Below, one piece after another: positions 1 through 8,233 of a DNA stretch of 39,975 nt. Source of the stretch: JBOGHU01 sp050742255 (GTDB lineage Bacteria; Actinomycetota; Acidimicrobiia; Acidimicrobiales; CADCSY01). Position 1 is the first letter of the stretch. Each line of letters begins with the position of its first letter. The stretch is taken from positions 1 to 39,975 of the forward strand of contig JBOGHU010000044.1 in assembly GCA_050742255.1 (NCBI GenBank), given 5' to 3'. Under the pieces are notes generated by a model, which had not been told where the DNA came from, searched no databases, and was given only the letters and a program-made list of their open reading frames with translations. The position numbers were made by a program, and so were the translations under genes.

Positions 1-1597
1 TTACCGCGCTGGGCGTGCTGGGGGTGGTCGTCGGGACGGTCACGGCTGTCGTGTTGGGGCTGGCGGCGGCACGCGAGCTTCGCCGTACCGAGGACGACCA
101 GGTCCAGTGGCGGCGGCTGGGGTTGACGATGCGCGACGGCGTGGTCGTGGTCGCCGTGCCGCTGCTCGTGGCGGCGGCCACCGGCCTCGTTGCCGCGCTG
201 GCACTGGCCTGGCTGCTGTCGCCGGTCGCTCCGGTGGGCAGCGTCCGCTCTGTCGAGCCGTCGCCGGGACGCCAGCTGGCGAGCTGGGTCGGGCTCGGCG
301 CGCTGGCCTTCGCTGCCGTCTGCGCGGTCGGCGTCACGACGCTTGCCGTCCGGGCAGCCCGGCGGGCCGCACGACCCGTGGCGCGCCGACGCGAACCCTC
401 GACCCTGCAGCGATTCGCCCGGTCATCGGCACGGCCGAGGTCGGCGAGGGCATCCGGGCCGCCTACGCCTACGGGGGCAGCGGCGGGGCGGGCCTGGTGG
501 TGGCCAGCGGCGGGGTCGGCACAGGTGTGCTCCTCGCCGCCGTGGTCTTCGGTACCAGTCTCTCCGCGGTCCTCTCGACGCCGGCATACTACGGCTGGCC
601 CTGGGACCTCGCCATCATGGGCGGGTCGGCTACGGCGGTGTGGATCTCGACGCCGTCGAGAGCACGCTGGGCGGGCGTGACGACGTCGAGAGCTGGACGG
701 GGCTTGGCTTCCTCAACGGGATCACCGTCGAGGGCGAGCCGGTCGTCTCGGTGGTCGGGCTCGACGAGCGTGCCAACGTGGACTTCGCGGTGGTCGAGGG
801 CCGCCTGCCCCGGGACGACGACGAGGTGGCTCTCGGCTCCCGGACCGCGGCGGAGCGCGGCAAGGGCGTGGGGGACCAGGTCGAGGTGGCCGGCGACCCC
901 ATCGCGCCCCGACAGGTGACCGTGACCGGGCTGGCGGTGCTCCCACCGCTCGGGCCGTACCTGGCCGACCGCACCGCCCCGGGGACCGGCATGGTGCTCC
1001 CCGTCCCCGCGACGTTCGACCCCACGGCCATCGCGGGCAACATCGCCTTCGTCGGGATCGACCTGGTGCCCGAGGGCCGACCCCCGGGCGGCGCTCGCCG
1101 ATCTCCACGACGACTTCGTCTCGTGCCCTCGACGGCTTCGGGGTCTTCGAGTACCCCGAGCCAGTGCGACCCGCCGAGATCGTGAACGCGCAATCGATGC
1201 GTGCCCTGCCGCTGCTCGTCGGTGGGCTCCTCGCCGGGACCGCGGTGGTGGGGTTGGCGGTGGCCGTGATCCTGTCCGTCCGGTCCCGCCGCCGGGAGCT
1301 GGCGATCCTGCGGTCTCTGGGCTTCACGGGACGCCAGGTCCGGAGCTCCGTCCGGGTCCAGGCACTCGCGACCATGGTCGCCGTCTCGTCATCGGGGTGC
1401 CGCTCGGGATCGCCGTCGGGCGCGTCGCATGGCGAGCCTTCGCCTCGGAGCTCGGCGTCGCGACCGCTCCGTCGACCCCGGTCCTGTGGATCGTGGCCAC
1501 CGTGGCCGGCTCGCTGGTGGTCGCGGTCATGGCGGCGGCGGTGCCGGCGCGTGTGGCTGCCCGGCTCGAGCCGGCGGCGGGGTTGCGAACGGAGTGA
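1..1597 (+). pseudogene. FtsX-like ABC transporter permease, C-terminal part, frameshifted
   Basis: This is the 3' part of a large ABC transporter permease of the FtsX/MacB class, which couples to an ATPase to act on membrane or envelope substrates. The reading frame must move several times to keep the family sequence. Frame 3 runs to about 400, with hydrophobic segments and a VAPVGSVRSVEPSPG stretch. Frame 2 runs to about 625 (YGWPWDLAIMGG), and frame 1 to about 1082 (YGGVDLDAVESTL and an extracellular domain). Frame 2 covers ALADLHDDF (about 1091-1120), frame 3 RSRRRELAILRSLGF, and frame 2 again from about 1385 (VIGVPLGIAVGR) to the TGA at 1595-1597. Every other gene in the window is intact, so I favour true decay over sequencing error, but cannot exclude poor sequence near a contig edge. 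The 5' end lies outside the window. Confidence 0.8.
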
Positions 1598-1684
1598 CGC
1601 GCCGCGCCGACCGATCGGATCAAGTCCCGCCCTCCGCGAGGACCCGGATGCAGCCCGCGGCGCGAGAATGGGTATTCGACTGGC

Positions 1685-2422
1685 ATGGGTGACTCGCTGA
1701 TCTGGATCTCAGGAGCGTCGAGCGGCATCGGGCAGGCGCTGGCCCGCACCGTCCCTTGGGAGGGGGCCCGCGTCATCGGCATCAGCCGGAGCCGCCCGGC
1801 CGGGATCGAGCACGTGGAGGCGGATCTCTCCGATCCCTCCGACTGGCAGAGCGTGGGCTCGTCCCTGCAGAGGGAGCTGGCCTCCTTCGCGGGCCGGCGG
1901 GTGGTCTTCGTCCACGCCGCGGGCACCCTCGAACCGATCGGCTTCGGCGGCGAGGTCGACACCGGGGCCTACGTGGGCAACGTGATCCTGAACAGCGCGG
2001 CACCCCAGGTGCTCGGCCACCTGTTCCTCGCCGCCGTCCGTGACGTCCCAGCAAGCCGCCACCTGGTCATGCTGACCTCCGGTGCCGCCAAGAGCGTCTA
2101 CCCCGGCTGGTCGTCGTACGGGGCGGGGAAGGCGGCGATCGACCAGTGGGTGCGCGACGTCGGGGCCGAGCAGTCGATCCGGGGCGGGGTCCAGGTGCTG
2201 TCAGTCGCACCCGGCACCGTCGACACCGGGATGCAGGCCCAGCTGCGCCAGACGTCGGAGGACGACTTCCCCAACCGTCAGAAGTTCGTCGACCTGTACG
2301 CCGCCGACAGGCTCAGCGACCCTGAGGAGGTCGCCCGTGGCATATGGGGGCTGCTCGATCGGGGTCTCGACAGCGGCAGCGTCGTCGACCTGCGGGAGCT
2401 GACGGAGAGCCCTCGGGGCTGA
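1685..2422 (+). CDS. SDR family NAD(P)-dependent oxidoreductase (sepiapterin/benzil reductase-like)
   Basis: A 245-aa classical short-chain dehydrogenase/reductase, cytoplasmic and using NAD(P)H. The dinucleotide-binding motif GASSGIG is at residues 10-16. HAAGTLEPIG (about 77-86) fills the place of the NNAG motif. The catalytic set is Ser132, Tyr145 and Lys149 (YGAGK, Y-x3-K). The early loop ISRSRP suggests preference for NADPH, which is an inference. Overall pattern resembles the sepiapterin reductase/benzil reductase branch, but the substrate cannot be read from sequence. It starts at ATG 1685, 87 bp after the decayed permease, and converges on the sigma-factor gene. It is probably monocistronic. 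Confidence 0.85.
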   Translation: MGDSLIWISGASSGIGQALARTVPWEGARVIGISRSRPAGIEHVEADLSDPSDWQSVGSSLQRELASFAGRRVVFVHAAGTLEPIGFGGEVDTGAYVGNVILNSAAPQVLGHLFLAAVRDVPASRHLVMLTSGAAKSVYPGWSSYGAGKAAIDQWVRDVGAEQSIRGGVQVLSVAPGTVDTGMQAQLRQTSEDDFPNRQKFVDLYAADRLSDPEEVARGIWGLLDRGLDSGSVVDLRELTESPRG

Positions 2423-2516
2423 GGCGTGGATGCGGCCCGGCTGCGACACGCCCTTTGTGTGCGCCCGACCGCAACTGTTCCGGCGGATCGCGCGACAACC
2501 GATCCCCGGCGACCCC

Positions 2517-2534
2517 GGGCGCCCCCCGGCGCCG
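2517..2534 (-). terminator. GC hairpin after the sigma-factor gene
   Basis: Two copies of GGCGCC (2518-2523 and 2528-2533) are separated by four C and can form a 6-bp stem two nucleotides past the sigma-factor stop codon. No T-tract follows, so this would be a weak or non-canonical terminator serving the convergent pair. The rest of 2423-2535 shows nothing I recognise. Confidence 0.3.
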
Positions 2535-2535
2535 G

Positions 2536-3198
2536 CTACCCGGTCAGGGCGCCCCGCTCGGCGGCCGCCTGCTGGCCGAGGTGCAGGTCCACCTTGCGCT
2601 TGATGCGCTGGATGGCGTTGTCGATCGACTTGGCGTGACGGCCCAGCTGCTCGCCGATCTCCTGGTAGCTCTTCCCCTCGACGTAGAGCTCCAGCACCTC
2701 GACCTCGAGGTCCGAGAGCATCTCGGCGATGGCCCCCTGCATCGACGCCATGCGCTCGGCGGCGATGACCTCGTCGACGGGGTCGGTCACCCGGTGGCGA
2801 CCGAGGAGGTCGGCCACGGTGCGCTCCCCGCCGTCGTCACCACCGGCCACGCCCGAGATGGAGACGTACTGGTTGAGGGGCTGGTGCTTCTGGCGGGTGG
2901 CGGCCTTGATGGCGGTGATCAGCTGGCGGTTGATGCACAGCTCGGCGAACGCCCGGAACGAGGCCGGACGGCCGCTGCGGTAGTCGCGCACCGCCTTGTA
3001 CAGGCCTATCAGCGCCTCCTGCTCGGTGTCCTGGGCGTCACCACCGACGAGGAAGTACCCACGACCCTTGGCCCGGGCCAGACGCCGGTACCGTTCGATG
3101 AGCACCCGCTGGGCCAGGTCGTCACCCTGTTGGGAGCGGAGTGCCAGCATGTCGTCGGAGAGGTCAGCGAGGGCGCCGACGGCATTGCCAGGCGACAC
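2536..3198 (-). CDS. RNA polymerase sigma factor, SigH/Spo0H-like
   Basis: A sigma-70 family factor of about 220 aa. Region 2 is seen as DDMLALRSQQGDDLAQRVL, then YRRLARAKGRGYFLVGGDAQD and EQEALIGLYKAVRDY. Region 4 carries LSDLEVEVLELYVEGKSYQEIGEQLG with an HTH, followed by AKSIDNAIQRIKRK. The FLVGGDAQD-EQEALIGLYKAV core is the signature of the Spo0H/SigH branch best known from Firmicutes sporulation. In actinobacteria its role is not established, and sporulation should not be assumed. I chose GTG 3198 rather than the longer ATG at 3288. AGGAG lies 7 nt upstream of 3198, the family homology begins just after it, and a promoter lies between the two candidates. Confidence 0.88.
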   Translation of the reverse strand: MSPGNAVGALADLSDDMLALRSQQGDDLAQRVLIERYRRLARAKGRGYFLVGGDAQDTEQEALIGLYKAVRDYRSGRPASFRAFAELCINRQLITAIKAATRQKHQPLNQYVSISGVAGGDDGGERTVADLLGRHRVTDPVDEVIAAERMASMQGAIAEMLSDLEVEVLELYVEGKSYQEIGEQLGRHAKSIDNAIQRIKRKVDLHLGQQAAAERGALTG

Positions 3199-3232
3199 AA
3201 GAGCTCCTGGGTCGGGGAACGGTGACCTCGTA

Positions 3233-3261
3233 CTTGTAGTCACCGGACAGGTCCGTGTCAA
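3233..3261 (-). promoter_or_regulatory. Housekeeping-type promoter of the SigH-like gene
   Basis: On the minus strand a perfect TTGACA (3256-3261) is followed by 17 nt and TACAAG (3233-3238). This matches a primary-sigma promoter and would give a leader of about 28 nt containing the AGGAG ribosome site of the GTG at 3198. It is the clearest two-box promoter in the window. Confidence 0.6.
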
Positions 3262-3289
3262 CAACCGTGCCCCCGACCGGGGATCCACC

Positions 3290-4093
3290 TCAACCCGGTG
3301 GCCGGACGAGGCGACGGCGGACCACCTCGAAGCAGCCCACGGCGGCGGCGGTGGCGGCGTTGAGGGAGCCCAGGGCCCCCCGTAGCGGGATCGAGGCCAC
3401 CACGTCGCAGCGGGCCCGGGTCAGACGGCCCAGGCCCCGGCCCTCGGCGCCCACCACGAGAGCCACCGGCTGATCGAGGATGGCCAGGTCGAAGAGGGTG
3501 TCCGCGCCCCCGGCATCGAGGCCGACCGCCCACACACCCTGCTCACGGAGACGCGCGAGGGCGGCGGGGAGGCCGCCGACGAGGGCCACCTCCACGTGCT
3601 CGACGGCGCCGGCCGCCACCTTGGCCACCGTGGGCGTGATGCGCACGGACCGGTGGCGACGCACCACCACGCCGCTCACCCCGGCGCACTCGGCCGTACG
3701 CAGGAGCGATCCCAGGTTGTGGGGGTCGGTGATCCCGTCCAGGCACAGCAGGAAGGGAGGGCCGTCGCCACGGGCCCCCGCCCGGCACAGGTCGTCCAGG
3801 TCGGCGACGGGGAGCGGCGCGGCGTGAGCGATGACACCCTGGGGGGCGGCCGAGCGGGCCTCCGCCCGCAGCGCCGCCCGGGCCACCCTGCGGACCGGCA
3901 CCGCCCGGCCCGCCGCCAACGCCAGGACGTCGTCCACCGTCGGCGCCGGATCCAGGTCGTCGGCGATCCACACGTCTCGGACCTCCCGCCGGCGGGCCAG
4001 CAGCAGCTCCCGGACCGCCTGGCGTCCCTCGACCTGCTCCCCCCCCAGGTCGGTGGCCCCACGCCGACCCCCGTAGGGATCGGGCCTGCTCAC
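3290..4093 (-). CDS. rlmB: 23S rRNA (guanosine-2'-O-)-methyltransferase RlmB, SpoU/TrmH family
   Basis: A SAM-dependent 2'-O-ribose methyltransferase of the SPOUT fold, 267 aa. The N-terminal RNA-binding domain begins GEQVEGRQAVRELL. The three SPOUT motifs are present in order: NLGSLLRTAECAGV, ALVVGAEGRGL and SIPLRGALGSLNAATA. Together they form the knotted SAM site. The expected target is G2251 of 23S rRNA, by family. I chose the GTG at 4093, which overlaps the ispF stop as GTGA. The upstream extension to 4354 is antisense-like low-complexity Gly/Arg sequence. It is the last gene of the carD-ispD-ispF-rlmB run, an arrangement common in actinobacteria. Confidence 0.9.
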   Translation of the reverse strand: MSRPDPYGGRRGATDLGGEQVEGRQAVRELLLARRREVRDVWIADDLDPAPTVDDVLALAAGRAVPVRRVARAALRAEARSAAPQGVIAHAAPLPVADLDDLCRAGARGDGPPFLLCLDGITDPHNLGSLLRTAECAGVSGVVVRRHRSVRITPTVAKVAAGAVEHVEVALVGGLPAALARLREQGVWAVGLDAGGADTLFDLAILDQPVALVVGAEGRGLGRLTRARCDVVASIPLRGALGSLNAATAAAVGCFEVVRRRLVRPPG

Positions 4094-4566
4094 GGCGAGC
4101 AGACCTGGGCCACGGCGACGCAGGCCACCCCCTCTCCCCGGCCCAGGGCCCCGAGGCCCTCGGGCCGGGTCGCCTTCACGGTCACCGGCGCGCCCACCAC
4201 CGCCCCCAGGGCCGCCTCCATCTCGGCCCGACGGGGTGCCAGCCGGGGCGCGTCGAGCACGACCGAGCAGTCCACGTTGCCCGGCTCCCACCCCTCGGCC
4301 CGCACGTCGCGGACCACCCGGGCGAGGAGGTCCAGGCTGTCGGCCCCCGCCCACTGGGGATCGTCGTCGGGGAACCTGGTGCCGAGGTCTCCCAGCCCGG
4401 CGGCCCCGAGGAGGGCGTCGGCCACGGCATGGGCGACCACGTCGGCGTCACTGTGGCCCGCCAGCCCGGGACAGCCCTCGAACGCGACGCCCCCCAGCAC
4501 CAGGCCCCGTCGGGGATCGGCGCCCCAGGGGTGGACGTCGAACCCGATCCCGACCCGGCTCACCAT
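4090..4566 (-). CDS. ispF: 2-C-methyl-D-erythritol 2,4-cyclodiphosphate synthase
   Basis: IspF converts CDP-methylerythritol 2-phosphate to the cyclic diphosphate in the MEP isoprenoid pathway. It is 158 aa, the normal length. Metal-binding residues are seen in GFDVHP (DxH) and the GHSDADVVAHA segment. The C-terminal KAT-x2-EGLG-x-LGRGEG motif binds the cytidine nucleotide and here reads KATRPEGLGALGRGEG. The ATG at 4566 lies just before the ispD TGA (4560-4562), and the GTG that follows it overlaps that stop. The end overlaps rlmB by four bases. Confidence 0.95.
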   Translation of the reverse strand: MVSRVGIGFDVHPWGADPRRGLVLGGVAFEGCPGLAGHSDADVVAHAVADALLGAAGLGDLGTRFPDDDPQWAGADSLDLLARVVRDVRAEGWEPGNVDCSVVLDAPRLAPRRAEMEAALGAVVGAPVTVKATRPEGLGALGRGEGVACVAVAQVCSP

Positions 4567-5207
4567 CCCCCCGGGTCCGACAGGCGGGCCTCGGCGACGA
4601 CCAGGTCGCCGGGACGGGTCAGCTTCTGGTTCCTCTCCTCACCGGGGACCACCACCACTCGCCCGCCCGCCCGCTCCACCAGACCGGCGTCGTCGGTGGC
4701 GTCGAGCCCCTCGACGTGGGCGGACCGAAGCACCGAGGCCACGAACCCCTGTGGGGTCTGTACCGCCACCAGCTGGTCCCGGTCGAGCGTCTCCACCACC
4801 GCCCCGTCGGGACCGACCCGCTTGACCGTGTCGGGAAGGGGGATCCCGGGCACGGCGCCGTCGGCTCCGGCCCAGATCGCGTCCACCACCGCCGCGAAGA
4901 GGGAGGCGGGCGCCAGGGGTCGGGCGGCGTCGTGGACCACCACCGTCTCGGCGTCGGCGGGTACCGACGCCAGGCCCCGCCGCACCGACTCCGAGCGCGT
5001 CGGCCCCCCACCGACGACGGCGTCGACCTCGGGCTCGGGGTCCCCGGCCCGCTCCGGGGGGACCACCAGCACCACGCCGCAGCCGATGGCGCGGGCCGCG
5101 GCCACCGACCACTCCACGACACGGCGCCCGCCCAGGAGGGCGTACGCCTTGGGGCGCCCGAAGCGGCTGGACGCCCCGGCGGCGACGATGACGGCCCACA
5201 CCGTCAC
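4560..5207 (-). CDS. ispD: 2-C-methyl-D-erythritol 4-phosphate cytidylyltransferase
   Basis: IspD joins CTP and methylerythritol 4-phosphate to form CDP-ME in the MEP pathway. The 215-aa protein has the nucleotide-binding start VIVAAGASSRFG with a downstream K-x4-L-GGR, then TRSESVRRGL, VHDAARPL, the TVKR site, QTPQGF and TDDAGLVE. The terminal NQKLTRPGDL replaces the common N-x-K-T-x2-DL motif conservatively. It starts with GTG 5207, 13 bp after carD, and is translationally linked to ispF. Separate IspD and IspF, rather than the IspDF fusion of some bacteria, is seen here. Confidence 0.95.
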   Translation of the reverse strand: MTVWAVIVAAGASSRFGRPKAYALLGGRRVVEWSVAAARAIGCGVVLVVPPERAGDPEPEVDAVVGGGPTRSESVRRGLASVPADAETVVVHDAARPLAPASLFAAVVDAIWAGADGAVPGIPLPDTVKRVGPDGAVVETLDRDQLVAVQTPQGFVASVLRSAHVEGLDATDDAGLVERAGGRVVVVPGEERNQKLTRPGDLVVAEARLSDPGGW

Positions 5208-5220
5208 GAGACGGTGACGG

Positions 5221-5700
5221 TCAGGCCAGGGCCTCGTCGAGCCGACGTCCCGCCTCCTCCTCGCTGACCCGCAGGGCGCAGGTCAGCTCCGACGCCAGGA
5301 TCAGACGGGCCCGGACGAGCATCCGCCTCTCCCCTGCGGACAGCCCCTTCTCGGACCGCCGGCGGGAGAGGTTCCGCACGACCTCGGCGACCTGGCAGAT
5401 GTCACCGGACTTCAGCCTCTCGACGTGGTCCTTGAACCGGCGGGACCAGTTGGTGGGCACCGGGGCCTCGCTCTGGCGGAGGACGGCGAGCACCTCCTCC
5501 ACCTCGTGGTCGGTGATGACCCGGCGCAACCCCACCTCCTCGGTGCCGTCGCTCGGGACCACGAGCGTCAGGTCGTCGTAGGCCAGCCGGAGCACCAGGT
5601 ACTCGCGCTCCTCCCCGGAGGCACGCCTCCGCTCCCGTCTCTCGATGGTCGCCGCGCCGTGGTGGGGGTAGACGACCGTGTCGCCGACGTCGAAGGCCAT
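5221..5700 (-). CDS. carD: CarD family transcriptional regulator
   Basis: CarD binds the RNA polymerase beta subunit and stabilises open complexes at housekeeping promoters, notably in actinobacteria. The 159-aa product has the N-terminal RNAP-interaction domain beginning FDVGDTVVYPHHGAATI (Tudor-like) and a basic helical C-terminal domain. The latter includes NWSRRFKDHVERLKSGD and a run of LSRRRSEKGLSAGERRML. The ATG at 5700 gives the usual CarD N-terminus. A TTG nine bases earlier (5709) is in frame and lies 6 nt after a TACGAT hexamer (5716-5721), so it is a possible leaderless start. The disA stop lies 21 bp upstream. Confidence 0.93.
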   Translation of the reverse strand: MAFDVGDTVVYPHHGAATIERRERRRASGEEREYLVLRLAYDDLTLVVPSDGTEEVGLRRVITDHEVEEVLAVLRQSEAPVPTNWSRRFKDHVERLKSGDICQVAEVVRNLSRRRSEKGLSAGERRMLVRARLILASELTCALRVSEEEAGRRLDEALA

Positions 5701-5715
5701 GGTGCTCAAGGGCGG

Positions 5716-5721
5716 ATCGTA
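5716..5721 (-). promoter_or_regulatory. Candidate -10 of carD
   Basis: TACGAT on the minus strand starts directly after the disA TGA. It is 6 nt before TTG 5709 and 15 nt before ATG 5700, so carD could be transcribed apart from radA-disA with a very short leader. Confidence 0.35.
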
Positions 5722-6795
5722 TCAGTTGTACCGGTCGAGGATGCTGGTCTCGGCCAGGCGGGACAGCCCCTCCTTGATGGCCCCGGCCCGAGACTCCCCC
5801 ACCGCCTCCACGTCGTCGAGGTCGTCGATGCTGGCCCGCATGACCTTCTGCAGGCTCCCGAAGTGGTCGACGATGCGGTCGGTGACCGCTTCGGGCAGGC
5901 GGGGGATCTTGGACAGGAGGCGGTACCCACGGGGCGAGACGCTGGCGTCGAGATCGGGCGCCCCCCCCGGCAGGTGCAGCATGGAGGCCACCGTCTTGAG
6001 GTTGAGGAGGTCCTCGACGCCGAGACCGGCCAGGGCGTCGAGCGCCTGGCCCAGGTGCCAGCTCGCCTCCTCGTGGAAGTAGTCGCGGATCACCAGGCGA
6101 CGATCGTCCTCGACCCCCCCCATCACCTCCTCCAGCTGGAGGCGGACCAACCGGCCGTCGACGCCCAGCTCCACGACCTGGCCGTCGATCTCCTCGGCGA
6201 TGCGGCCGACCATCTCGGTGCGTTGCAGCACGGTCACCACGTCCCGGAGGGTCACCAGGTCCTCGATCTCCAGCGCCGACAGGGAGGCCGACACCGTGTC
6301 CAGGCGGTTCTTGTACCGCTCCAGGGTGGAGAGCGCCTGGTTGGCCCGGGTGAGAAGCCTGGGGATCGACTCGAGGGGGTGCTTCTCGTCGCCGACGTAC
6401 ACGGCGATCACCGCCTGGTCCTGGGACACGGAGATGACCGGCACCGGGATGCCCCGCGCCACCCGCTCGGCGGTACGGTGGCGGGTCCCCGTCTCGGACG
6501 TGGGGACGTTGGGGTTGGGCACCAGGTGGACGTTGGCCCGGGCCACGCGGGAGCAGTCGGACGAGAGGATTATGGCCCCGTCCATCTTGGCCAGCTCCGA
6601 GAGCCGCTGGGGGCTGAAGGCGGCGTCGAGGAGGAACCCTCCCGAGCAGATGTTGAGCACGGCGGGCCCGTCGTCGACCACGATGAGGGCGCCCATGCTG
6701 GCCTGGAGGATCCGGTCGAGACCTTCCCGCAACGGCGTGCCGGGGGCCACCGCCGCCAGCGCGGCCAGCAACCGAGCGTTGCGCCGGGGTGCCAT
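5722..6795 (-). CDS. disA: Diadenylate cyclase DisA (DNA integrity scanning protein)
   Basis: DisA makes cyclic di-AMP from two ATP and scans DNA for branched structures through its C-terminal helix-hairpin-helix domain. The 357-aa protein has the DAC domain at about 20-150 with the catalytic DGA at 72-74 and RHR at 105-107 (TGTRHRTAER). A helical spine follows (about 150-290), then the HhH region (RLPEAVTDRIVDHFGSLQKVMRASIDDLDDVEAVGESRAGAIKEGL, split here across the C-terminal 70 residues). It lies 10 bp after radA, whose product is known in other bacteria to modulate DisA. The start is ATG 6795. Confidence 0.96.
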   Translation of the reverse strand: MAPRRNARLLAALAAVAPGTPLREGLDRILQASMGALIVVDDGPAVLNICSGGFLLDAAFSPQRLSELAKMDGAIILSSDCSRVARANVHLVPNPNVPTSETGTRHRTAERVARGIPVPVISVSQDQAVIAVYVGDEKHPLESIPRLLTRANQALSTLERYKNRLDTVSASLSALEIEDLVTLRDVVTVLQRTEMVGRIAEEIDGQVVELGVDGRLVRLQLEEVMGGVEDDRRLVIRDYFHEEASWHLGQALDALAGLGVEDLLNLKTVASMLHLPGGAPDLDASVSPRGYRLLSKIPRLPEAVTDRIVDHFGSLQKVMRASIDDLDDVEAVGESRAGAIKEGLSRLAETSILDRYN

Positions 6796-6802
6796 CGTCG
6801 GA

Positions 6803-6808
6803 ATTCTA
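6803..6808 (-). promoter_or_regulatory. Candidate -10 of disA, overlapping the radA stop
   Basis: TAGAAT on the minus strand lies 7 nt before ATG 6795, which would place the transcription start on or next to the start codon. Its TAG is also the radA stop codon. No clear -35 is visible. Confidence 0.45.
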
Positions 6809-8191
6809 CCGTCCTCCCGACCACAGCCCGGCCAGATCGAGGGCCCGGCCCAGGCCGTCGGCCCGCAGCGTGGTGAACCCCGGTGGTGGCTCGGGGGCCG
6901 ATGCCGGCACGATCGCCCGCCCGAAGCCCAGACGGGCGGCCTCGCCCAACCGGCGGGCGGTCTGGCTCACCTGACGCAGCTCCCCGCCCAGGCCGATCTC
7001 ACCGCAGGCCACCAGGTCACGGGGCAGAGGGCGGTCGACGACCGACGACACCAGGGCCAGGGCGATGGCCAGGTCGGCGCCGGGCTCGACCACCCGAACC
7101 CCTCCCACCGCCGAGGCGTGGACGTCGTGCCTGCCCATGGTGATCCCGACCCGCCGCTCCAGCACCGCCAGCAGCAGCGCCAGCCGCCCGCCGTCCAGGC
7201 CCTGGGCCGAGCGCCGGGGCTGGGGCAGCGTCGACGGCGTGACCAGGGCCTGCACCTCCACCACCAGCGCCCGGTGTCCCTCCACGGTGGGCACCAGGAC
7301 CGACCCGGCCACGTGGTGGCGGTCGGCCAGGAACAGCCGGCTGGGGTCGGGGACGCCCACCAGCCCGCCCTCGGTCATCTCGAACAGGCCCAGCTCCTGG
7401 GTGGGCCCGTAGCGGTGCTTGGTCACCCGTAACAGGCGGAGGGCGTGGTGGCGGTCGCCCTCGAAGCTCAGCACGGTGTCGACCACGTGCTCGAGGACCC
7501 GGGGCCCGGCCAGGGAGCCGTCCTTGGTCACCTGGCCGACCAGCACGACGGTGATCCCCCGCTCCTTGGCCAGGCGCACCAGACGGTTGGCGCACTCCCG
7601 GACCTGTGGCACCGAGCCGGGCGAGGGCCCCGTGTCGGGGTCCACCATGGTCTGGATGGAGTCCACCACCACCACGTCGAAGCGGTCGCCGCCCAGGTGG
7701 GCGAGGAGGTGGGGGAGGATGGGCTCGGCCACCAGGTGCAGCCCCGAGGCGAGGAGACCCAGGCGACCGGCCCGCTCCCGCACCTGGTGGGCCGACTCCT
7801 CGGCGGTGGCCAGCAGGCAGGAGGCGCCGGCCCCGGCCATGGACCCCGCCGCCTGGAGCAGCAACGTCGACTTCCCCACCCCCGGCTCCCCGCCCACCAG
7901 GGTCACCGAGCCGGGGACCAGCCCCCCGCCCAGCACCCGGTCGAGCTCTCCCACGCCGGTGGGGCGGGCCGCCCACCGCGGGGGGTCGACGGCGGCGACG
8001 GGCACGGGCTGGCTGGCGGGCGCCGGGGCCGGGGAGGGGAGAGGCCCGGCCAGGTCCTCGCTCAGGACGTTCCAGGCCCGGCACGACGGGCACCGCCCCT
8101 GCCACTTGGGCGTGGTGCGGGAGCATGCCTCGCAGCGGAACCGGGCCCCGGTCAGGGTCACGGTGGCGATGGTACGAGGGGGCTGTGACAC
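6806..8191 (-). CDS. radA: DNA repair protein RadA (Sms)
   Basis: RadA is a RecA-like ATPase that helps branch migration and processing of recombination intermediates. In the 461 aa are a zinc finger (Cys20, 23, 34, 37), a Walker A GEPGVGKS at 101-108, Walker B VVVVDSIQT (172-181), the RadA-specific motif at 258-262, and a C-terminal Lon-protease-like domain (GGRLALLLAVLERRVG onwards). The specific motif reads KHRYG instead of the usual KNRFG. The Lon-like domain is expected to be structural. The start is GTG 8191; a later GTG (residue 11) would also suit the family, and neither has a clear ribosome site. Confidence 0.95.
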   Translation of the reverse strand: MSQPPRTIATVTLTGARFRCEACSRTTPKWQGRCPSCRAWNVLSEDLAGPLPSPAPAPASQPVPVAAVDPPRWAARPTGVGELDRVLGGGLVPGSVTLVGGEPGVGKSTLLLQAAGSMAGAGASCLLATAEESAHQVRERAGRLGLLASGLHLVAEPILPHLLAHLGGDRFDVVVVDSIQTMVDPDTGPSPGSVPQVRECANRLVRLAKERGITVVLVGQVTKDGSLAGPRVLEHVVDTVLSFEGDRHHALRLLRVTKHRYGPTQELGLFEMTEGGLVGVPDPSRLFLADRHHVAGSVLVPTVEGHRALVVEVQALVTPSTLPQPRRSAQGLDGGRLALLLAVLERRVGITMGRHDVHASAVGGVRVVEPGADLAIALALVSSVVDRPLPRDLVACGEIGLGGELRQVSQTARRLGEAARLGFGRAIVPASAPEPPPGFTTLRADGLGRALDLAGLWSGGR

Positions 8192-8210
8192 TCATGATGG
8201 AGGGGTCCTC

Positions 8211-8230
8211 GGTCGGGCCCGGGCCTGACC
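8211..8230. repeat. 20-bp near-perfect palindrome upstream of radA
   Basis: GGTCGGGCCC is followed directly by GGGCCTGACC. Nine of ten pairs match; the exception is 8215/8226, which is a G-T pair. It sits 20 bp before the radA start and may be an operator or a leader hairpin. Confidence 0.6.
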
Positions 8231-8233
8231 CCA

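Noticed and set aside
3198..3288. Longer SigH-like protein starting at ATG 3288
   Set aside because: A TTGACA/TACAAG promoter lies between 3288 and 3198, and AGGAG precedes the GTG at 3198, so the upstream ATG would not be in the mRNA.
4093..4354. Longer rlmB starting at 4354
   Set aside because: The extra 87 residues are Gly/Arg/Pro-rich and lie out of frame inside ispF. The GTG at 4093 has a 4-bp overlap with ispF and fits family length.
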